DNA of 40,024 nucleotides from Dissophora ornata (lineage: Eukaryota > Mortierellomycota > Mortierellomycetes > Mortierellales > Mortierellaceae): positions 1 through 40,024 of the forward strand of contig MU616813.1 of the NCBI GenBank assembly GCA_025201705.1. Direction: 5' to 3'. A model generated the notes under the pieces. The model was not told where the DNA came from. It did no database searches and saw only the letters and a program-made list of their open reading frames with translations. Shown in pieces: positions 33,897-40,024 of this stretch (position 1 is the first letter of the stretch; every line of letters begins with the position of its first letter). A program made the position numbers and the translations under genes.

Positions 33897-36264
33897 GAAT
33901 GAATAGGAGTAGCGGATGGGCTTCTTTGCGGGGGATGTGGATGTCCTGTTTGTCCTGTTTTTGGGTTTGCGAGGTACGGGAATGGGCAGAGTACTGTTGC
34001 ACTGGGGGTGTTCCTGCTCTTGGATCTGTGGTAGGGGTGATGAGGTAGAGGGAGGGGAAGAAGAGGGAGCTGGAAAGAGAGAGAGGGGGGGATGGGGATG
34101 AGGCAGGAAAAGAAAAAAGATGGGGAAGGATCAGCAGACAGGTGGTGGGAGGATGGCACGGTACGACCATTGGACGATATGGCCTGTGTTGCGTTGTTGT
34201 ACTCTGTAAATGTAAACATGCATGCACGCAGTGCGGCCATGTTGTTTGTGTCAAGGTCGATGTCATTGTCCGTTGTTTTCTTCTTCCTTTCGTTCTTTCT
34301 TCTTCTTACAGGTTCTCTGCTGCCCACGTGCAGCAACGTGCACGCCTCCCTGCCTGCCAGGGTCCGCTGCACCTGCCGTGTTTGTCAGGGTGAAAGTCAA
34401 TGCAGGTGATGCGGAATGAGATTCTGTGGGGTGGAGCAGTGGCGTAGGCGAGAGATGCAATAGCATTCGTGCTCGCACCTTGCTAATGGAGGAAGGTAGA
34501 GAGGGAATATTTGAAAACGACCCGCACGGGGGGAAGGAGGGTTTGCCACGTCTGCTGAATTAGAGTGCTGGCGCTGGATCGCTCCGCTATTCGGGTGGAG
34601 TAGAATCTCGTTCTTCTCTTCTGGACTGCGTGTTAATTGACTCTGTTTCCTGCAAATGTGTCAGTGCAGATCGATTGTTGGTGAGGGTAGATATGATGCT
34701 CTTCAACGAGGTGCAGTGGTCGAAAGTGGTGGCAGGAAACGTGGATCGGAAAGCGAGCAATACTACTCACTGTTGTTCCCTTTTATACCCCCCTACCATC
34801 GAAGCATCGATCTGCGAGGTACTACTGTTCTTACAATAGAACAATAGAACTTGCTCATTGCAATTCATGCCGCGGTACCGTTAGCCCTCCTAGGAGAACA
34901 ATCGCTCGAGGTTAGTCTAGTGGATGCGTGGCCTCAATGGCTCATTTTGCTGACAGATGCTGCTCCTTCGCTCAACGAGAGCAGGCGACACCCTTCCAGT
35001 CTTCTAGTCCTCGCCTAAACGCGCTCACTCACTCTTTGTTTTGTCCGATGGTGGGCCATAGTATTATAATTAGCCCTAGGCTCATCTACCCCATCCTCGC
35101 TCTCGTCTCGTTCAAGACCTGTCTTCTCATCGAGTTTTAATATTTCTCAGTCTCGCTGGAAATGCTCTCGTCAACGCGGCTCACACGAGGAATGGCTCAT
35201 TCTTCCTGCCTCTCAATGACTGTGTGCTTACATGACCCAGCGAACTCAATTCATTCATCTCCGTTGCTGCCTGGTTGCTTTGCTTGCCCGCGCTGCTGCT
35301 GCTCATCACAGCACCAATTTGGTTTAGTCAAAATAGACTACAGCGTCTGCGGAAAAAAATAATAGCCACGAAAACAAACAACCACAAGTGCTCAATTGAT
35401 GTTAAATGAAAGGAATGCAAGCACGCTACACAAGAGAAGGACACCAAAACATAATCCCCCTCCATAACGCATAGCCAAGGCAATAGAGCCCTCTTCTTTT
35501 TTAATTTCATTTATCATCACCATCGTCATCGTGTTTTTTTTTCATTACCCTTTTCATTTTCAGCCGGACTTCGTTATTTTCACCCAGATTCGTCTCATGT
35601 CGATGGCCTAGACGTAGCCTTCGTCCACACAACTGGACCGATCAAATCCGACCCGATTTATAGCGTTATTAAGTTACGTGGACAGCTTGGCTTGCTATTC
35701 CGCAATGCGGCCATTGAGTCTCGTGCCCTCGTTCTGTTTGTACAGCCCTCACCGCCTCCTTCAATTACGCACACATGTTTCGCACAGTCGACATCAGCTC
35801 TGATCTGCTCGCACGTGGCAGGGATTAAAGATTCATAAAATGAAGCAGCACCTCCCACCCCCACGCGATGCAAAGTTTGTTGTGTTTCGAAGCTCTGGCT
35901 TGAATCCCAGGACAATAATTGGTACCGCTTTGATGTACACAAGTGTATTTATTTATCAAATAAATGATCGAAAAATAGGTTTGGGTGCTACAGATTCATC
36001 CTTATTTTATTTTTTCGGGAGGTGATCAGATGTATTCATTGCCGTTCGTTGTGCCGCTGACATTTGACACTATACATCTGCGAATGATGCATGTAATCCT
36101 TTTCATCCTTCAACGACGAATTAAATGTATGCGTCTCCAAAGGCCCCGTAGCTTCCGAGTATTAAGACCAGGGAGGTAATTTTACATTTGTTAATAATAT
36201 CGCTGCCGACGTCGGATTAGCGTTGTGCCGTCAATGCAGTCGCGGACACAGCCCACTTTTTTGA
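33897..36264. other. Gene-poor interval
   Basis: 2.4 kb with no recognised gene. The proximal part (33897-34500) holds the likely Rab escort promoter, with GAGAGGGGGGG at 34081-34090 and long pyrimidine tracts. Small ORFs (up to 105 aa) look like chance. 34500-36264 is AT-richer. No RNA gene found by eye. Confidence 0.45.
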
Positions 36265-36455
36265 CTAACAAGGAATCCCAGGGTCATAGAATTTGTTTGC
36301 TGTGGTCCATGAACAAATTCTCCAGATATAGAAAATAAACAACAAAGCTGCACTCGCAGCCAGAGCCGCCGTATCAATGGATTCATAAACTTTGGCTGCA
36401 TTGAGCAAGTAACTGAGGATCTGTTCCTTATGTGGCCTGTTGCACTTGATTGTCA

Positions 36456-36534
36456 TTTTTTAGCAACAGTCCATAGTCATTAAAAAAAATTACATCCTCA
36501 TGGTTGATCCTTCACGTCCAACTTCGTCTGTCCT
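36456..36534 (-). pseudogene. Fragment similar to the Fanzor N-terminal region
   Basis: On the minus strand this reads RTDEVGREG from 36534 and, in another frame, NDYGLLLKN from 36481. The Fanzor pseudogene at 38867-40018 has the matching KTDEAERLR and NDNGLRLK at 40018 and 39981. At the DNA level, 36461-36481 and 39961-39981 agree at 18 of 21 bases and the 13 bases ending in CTTCGTC.GTC.T agree at 11. The spacing between blocks differs (about 40 versus 24 bases). A remnant of a second copy or a short duplication is inferred. The 63-aa ORF that follows (36265-36456) is not similar and has no support. Confidence 0.4.
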
Positions 36535-36637
36535 AGGTAGTTACTGTAGATATCTTTCACGCTCATTGCTTGTCACCGCTTGAGAGTAAGCCAATGACTG
36601 ACACGTCGGAGAAGGTTGACTTGGTTCGGGCCACGGC

Positions 36638-37150
36638 TTGGGAGCATTCGACGGTGACCCTCGATATCGGGACAGTTTCTGCCAACCTGAATCGAGCGCC
36701 GGGAGCGTCGGAGTTAGAGCCAATAGTCAAGACATGTCTCTAGGATTTCAAGATACTTCTTGGCAACAAATCTTGAACAAACTCGTCAGTAAAGCAGAAG
36801 GGACCGGAAAGGCAACTGTAATTTTGAAGCTAAGAATCTTGGATAAGGGAATAATGTTCGGATATGTATCCCAGCGACTCTTATGACAGAGTTCTTCGAA
36901 GAGATTTCAGTAGTATCTTCAGGGACGTTGTGCATACCAAAGAGCTGTTGCCTGTGTTGACCTGTTGTTGGCACCCAACCACCTATTCCAAGTTACTGTG
37001 TCTCCGAGTCGTTCTATCGAGGGACCACCATTCAACACTCTTGTTGAGAGCCTCGTTCAAAAAGGCAGGATCGGGTCGTTTGGCAAAGTTGAGTTGATTT
37101 TCGTTGTTCCAAAGGACATTTATGATGATTTTCAGGAACAGAACTACTAG
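36638..37150 (+). pseudogene. Crinkler/RHS-like gene remnant (3' end)
   Basis: The segment ending at the stop 37148-37150 reads LAPNHLFQVTVSPSRSI, then IEGPPFNTLVESLV, then VELIFVVPKDIYDDFQEQNY (positions about 36967-37147). The 'FQVTVS...LIFVVP..IYDDF' layout resembles the C-terminus of the crinkler/RHS-like proteins I recall from Mortierella and other early-diverging fungi. Upstream coding text (DTSWQQILNKLV, KATVILKLRILDKG at 36750-36850) is in another frame and is followed by stops, so the gene is broken. Low to moderate confidence on family. Confidence 0.4.
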
Positions 37151-37817
37151 TCTTTGGGTAACACAGTTTATAAGAGGAACCAGGATATCCCTAAATCGTA
37201 CTTGGAGTCAGCTTCCAGAGGGTTCAGCCCTTTGAGCCATGTGTAATAAAAATATGAACTCGAGAAGACTCTTTCTTTATTTTAGCGGCATCTTTCGTGC
37301 CGACGGGGTGCACAGACCAATGTTCTGCAGCAAAGTGGTGAAAGCCAAGTTTTACCCTGTTGTTGAAATGTTGTTGCAACAGTAATTGAACAAAGTACTG
37401 TACGATCCGTTGACCCAAATCTTTGCCACTCTTGCTTGATGTCGAGGTTGGAGCAGATGTCACTTTCTTAAGATTCATAACACAAAGGGTGAGAGAATCG
37501 CGAGCCGAGAAGTTGTTGTTTGTTACTGACGATTGATAACTTTTTTTTTTTTTTTGGCCGCTCACAGTCGAAACCAACTTTTTTTGCTCTCCCTCGAAAC
37601 TGACTCTTCCCTCAAGATTTTTTGCCCACCTTTGAAACGGACAATTTTTACCTAACTGGCTTGTGGCAGCTAGCGTTCATAACGACGTTCCTTTTATGCT
37701 CGTTCTCCTTACCATATCTGCCAAACATCGTTCGGGTAAGCGTTTCTGGATTGTTTAATTGTACTAAAGCAGTACAATAGCTATGAATAATCATTGAATT
37801 TAGGAAGGTTGAAGCAA
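37151..37817. other. Intergenic, includes a 117-aa ORF of unknown nature
   Basis: A minus ORF at 37224-37577 has a coding-like composition but I do not recognise it. A 13-base T run precedes it. It may be another degraded piece of the repeat-rich end of the window. Confidence 0.3.
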
Positions 37818-38866
37818 TCAGGCTTTATATACTCGCGTAGGCGTGTGAAATCCAGGACGAGTCAGATCTAATGCCTCGCCTTGACCACAAGATATATCTG
37901 AAATGGTTCGCTGCAGTCGCTCACGCACGTTCATGAAGGTATTGATTGTTGATGTCAGCACACATAAATCGTACTGAGACCTTGGCGCATAGACGACCGA
38001 TAACAGGCGCATTGCATAGATGCCTCTGGCTTCGAGGCGCATGGTGTATAATCGTCCCTCTGAACCTAAACATACGGCAAACCGTGTCACCAATCATTCA
38101 GCCGTACATATCACAGTAGGGCTTTTCTTTTGCAAGGGCACAAGCTTACCAGCAACAACCAAGCCGATGACCTCAATCATTGACGCAACAACGCCCTGGG
38201 TATGCATGTCATCGATAGAATCCTTCATCAACATCGCCAGCTTTTCTATGTCGACCTGAACCGCCGAACCTTGACGCTCCCTTTTTCCCTCCATGAAAAA
38301 GAGATGGCACATCTTGTCAGGCAGTGCTGTTTGTAGAAAGAAGTCCGGGCGCCTGCCGCGAGAGTCCTCGATGAGACCCTTCCTTCTCTTCTCGCCGGGT
38401 GGAAAAGTCTTGTCCCTATCGTGAAGAATGAAAATTTCAGTAACTAATCTTGCATGGTCATCAATACTGTCCAGGTTTGCTTGCATTCATGCGTCATACA
38501 TACCATCTGCCTGTACTGGAGCCCGCGCTGCAGATGAATGACTTGATCAAGGGGTCGAAGATATGAAACAGCAATTCGTGTTCGTTGAAGGGTGGTCTAC
38601 TCCACAGAAAATCATCCGCAAGTAGTCCTGCAAGGGTCTTCTTGATATCACGAGGGCCGGTCCAGTCCAGGATTCGCTCTTCAGCTTCGGTATGTGTCAG
38701 ATGGCTGATCCCAAAGACCAACGTCTGCAACTTAGCAAGTACAGGGCCATCCATCATTTGCTGCATGGTTGAAAATGTGATAGTCGCCCAATCCTGAGCA
38801 CCCATGGCGGCGAACAATGGACTGATGGAGTCATTCTTTTCGAAAAAATAAATGTGACTGACAACC
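37818..38866 (-). pseudogene. 5'-truncated PD-(D/E)xK-like nuclease-family gene
   Basis: Three exons, 38866-38504, 38415-38150 and 38065-37818, join in phase with GT..AG introns and end in a TGA, giving about 292 aa with no internal stop. The first exon starts at an acceptor (TTTTTTTATAG at 38868-38867) with no upstream exon, because Fanzor sequence begins there. Exon 2 carries RGRRPDFFLQ ... FFMEGKRE, a D..ExK pattern of the PD-(D/E)xK nuclease fold, followed by helical text (QVDIEKLAMLMKDSID). Exon 3 has GRLYTMRLEARGIYAMRLL. This layout matches a family I recall from Mucoromycota genomes, often near transposons and of unknown function. Truncated, but the surviving exons look intact. Confidence 0.6.
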
Positions 38867-40018
38867 CTATAAAAAAAGTGTTGCCCGTGTGATATGTTTG
38901 AGCAGATGTCCTCGAATGGCATTGCACATGTTGTGGCCGGCCATGATGTCGCGGTGCATGTATGTCTTGCAGTTTGAACAATGAAGTCGTCGGATGTCAA
39001 CCTGACCAACAAACTCCTCGCAAACGGGGCACTCTTTGGACGTGTAGTATTCGTTCACACCGACAATGATATATCCAAGGTATCTGGCCTAGAGAGAGGC
39101 AGAAAAAAGCAATACAAAATTAGTCATCACACCGTGCCATCGATAAAGATCGTGAACAAGCAATCGTAGACTGGTCAACTACTCACTTTTTGAACAAAAA
39201 ACGACTGGAAAGACTCGTGCAAGGAAGACAGGCAGTCTTGTCTTTGTTGAAAACTTTCCAAGACCCACACCGATAACCACCTTGTTGCCTTCCGCTTTCT
39301 TGGCGCCTGTCGATCCACCGACCAACTTGAGGATACGATTGACAATCAGTCTGTATTCCTCATCTCGCGCCTTTCTAGCGTTCCATTTGTGCTTCTTCAG
39401 AACCACATTGCTGTAGAATTCGTCAAGGTGTCCTGCAGCTGCAGGGTTTCAACGTAGTCTTTGATATTTGCCACGGAGCCGCGGAGGTACGGTAGATTGC
39501 TCTCAATGCTGCTAACAGATCTCGGGTCATCGACAAGCATTCCTTTCCTTTGCTCTAACCAGCGCCTGTGCTTCAGCGTCGGCTGATACACCGCCTTTTG
39601 CTGTGCCGAGGCTGAGTCCTACGCCATTGAGTCAAGGATCCACTATTGTGATTTTCATGCCGGTCAGCTGTAGGAGAAACAGTTAGTCAAGTTCTCGGAA
39701 GGTGTCTCTTTCTCTCCTTTGGCCTGATATCATACGACATCCTCGGACAATATTCTAGGTAATTCAAATACGCATATTGCATTCATTCACATAGGAGGAA
39801 CGGAGGAAGTAGATGCGACCTCTTTTGAATGTGGGTCAAGTATGGGTCCTGAACAGATCCCACCTACATGGTCCTCCAGACGCCCACCACAGGGACAGTA
39901 TCCATCCTCACAATTGTACCTCGCACGCGGCTCCTAAATTTCCTTCGCCGCGCAAATTTTTAGCCGCAGTCCATTGTCATTAACCTCCGAGACGCAGACG
40001 CTCAGCTTCGTCCGTCTT
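38867..40018 (-). pseudogene. Fanzor (TnpB-like RNA-guided nuclease) pseudogene
   Basis: Fragments in order on the minus strand: N-terminal KTDEAERLR/NDNGLRLKICA (40018-39950); RuvC-I motif MKITIVDP (Asp codon 39640-39638) after an acceptor at 39668, with a TGA directly behind it where the family has Gly; AVYQPTLKHRRWLEQRKG; KKHKWNARKARDEEYRLI; VVIGVGLGKFSTKT; LHESFQSFFVQK; a 98-base intron (39186-39089); then VGVNEYYTSKECPVC (Glu codon 39052-39050), the second half of the zinc ribbon (Cys codons at 38980 and 38971) and YMHRDIMAGHNMCNAI with the RuvC-III Asp at 38950-38948. Homology ends at GHLLKH and a TAG at 38867. Frames switch near 40000-39984, 39631-39600, 39425 and 39222-39216. Fanzors are the eukaryotic relatives of TnpB/Cas12 and cut DNA guided by a non-coding RNA. 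This copy cannot make a full protein unless the breaks are assembly errors. Confidence 0.78.
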
Positions 40019-40024
40019 ATATAT

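Noticed and set aside
34915..34960. GGTTAGTCTAGTGGAT resembling the start of a tRNA
   Set aside because: No matching T-arm or acceptor stem follows.
36265..36456. 63-aa minus ORF with a membrane-like segment
   Set aside because: Starts at the edge of the Fanzor-like fragment and has no homology or initiation context.
1..40024. CRISPR array or bacterial-type operon
   Set aside because: No regularly spaced direct repeats; genes are intron-rich and eukaryotic.

Overview
This is eukaryotic nuclear DNA from a filamentous fungus. Genes carry short introns of about 50-370 bases with GT..AG ends. The products include cytochrome c1, a velvet regulator, a Vps68/TMEM50 protein, a Rab escort protein, RNase H2 subunit C and a secreted subtilase. 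Two large paralogs with a basic ~75-residue N-terminal module, a crinkler/RHS-like gene end, a PD-(D/E)xK-like gene and a Fanzor-type nuclease relic together point to Mortierellomycota (Mortierella sensu lato). That placement rests on recalled family resemblance, not on a search.

Layout: 0.06-3.4 kb, a four-exon secreted beta-lactamase-like hydrolase (minus) flanked by two direct copies of a ~360-base repeat. 4.1-5.8 kb, cytochrome c1 (five exons, minus). 6.2-8.2 kb, a small serine-rich hypothetical gene and a five-exon Vps68/TMEM50 gene (both minus). 8.5-11.5 kb, a KDM3-type JmjC protein (plus) whose iron ligands look lost. 11.7-13.2 kb, a VelB-like velvet gene (minus) with a ~230-residue insertion inside the velvet domain. 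14.0-14.8 kb, a His/Ser/Pro-rich protein (minus). 16.1-27.0 kb, two large paralogs on the plus strand, with a small Cys/His-rich gene and RNase H2C between them. 28.3-31.0 kb, a secreted subtilase (plus), convergent with a seven-exon Rab escort protein (31.2-33.9 kb, minus). 33.9-36.3 kb, no recognisable gene.

The last 3.6 kb (36.4-40.0 kb) is different: dense with broken genes. It holds the end of a crinkler/RHS-like gene, a 5'-truncated PD-(D/E)xK-like gene, and, directly abutting it, a Fanzor (eukaryotic TnpB-like RNA-guided nuclease) pseudogene with a nonsense codon and several frameshifts. A second short copy of the Fanzor N-terminal region lies 3.5 kb away. This is the best candidate for an unusual system in the window, but it appears to be a relic.

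The housekeeping genes act in unrelated processes (respiration, vacuolar sorting, prenylation of Rabs, ribonucleotide removal), so no operon-like cooperation is implied. Two divergent pairs, VPS68/KDM3-like and RNase H2C/paralog B, share intergenic regions of about 220-230 bases and may be co-regulated.
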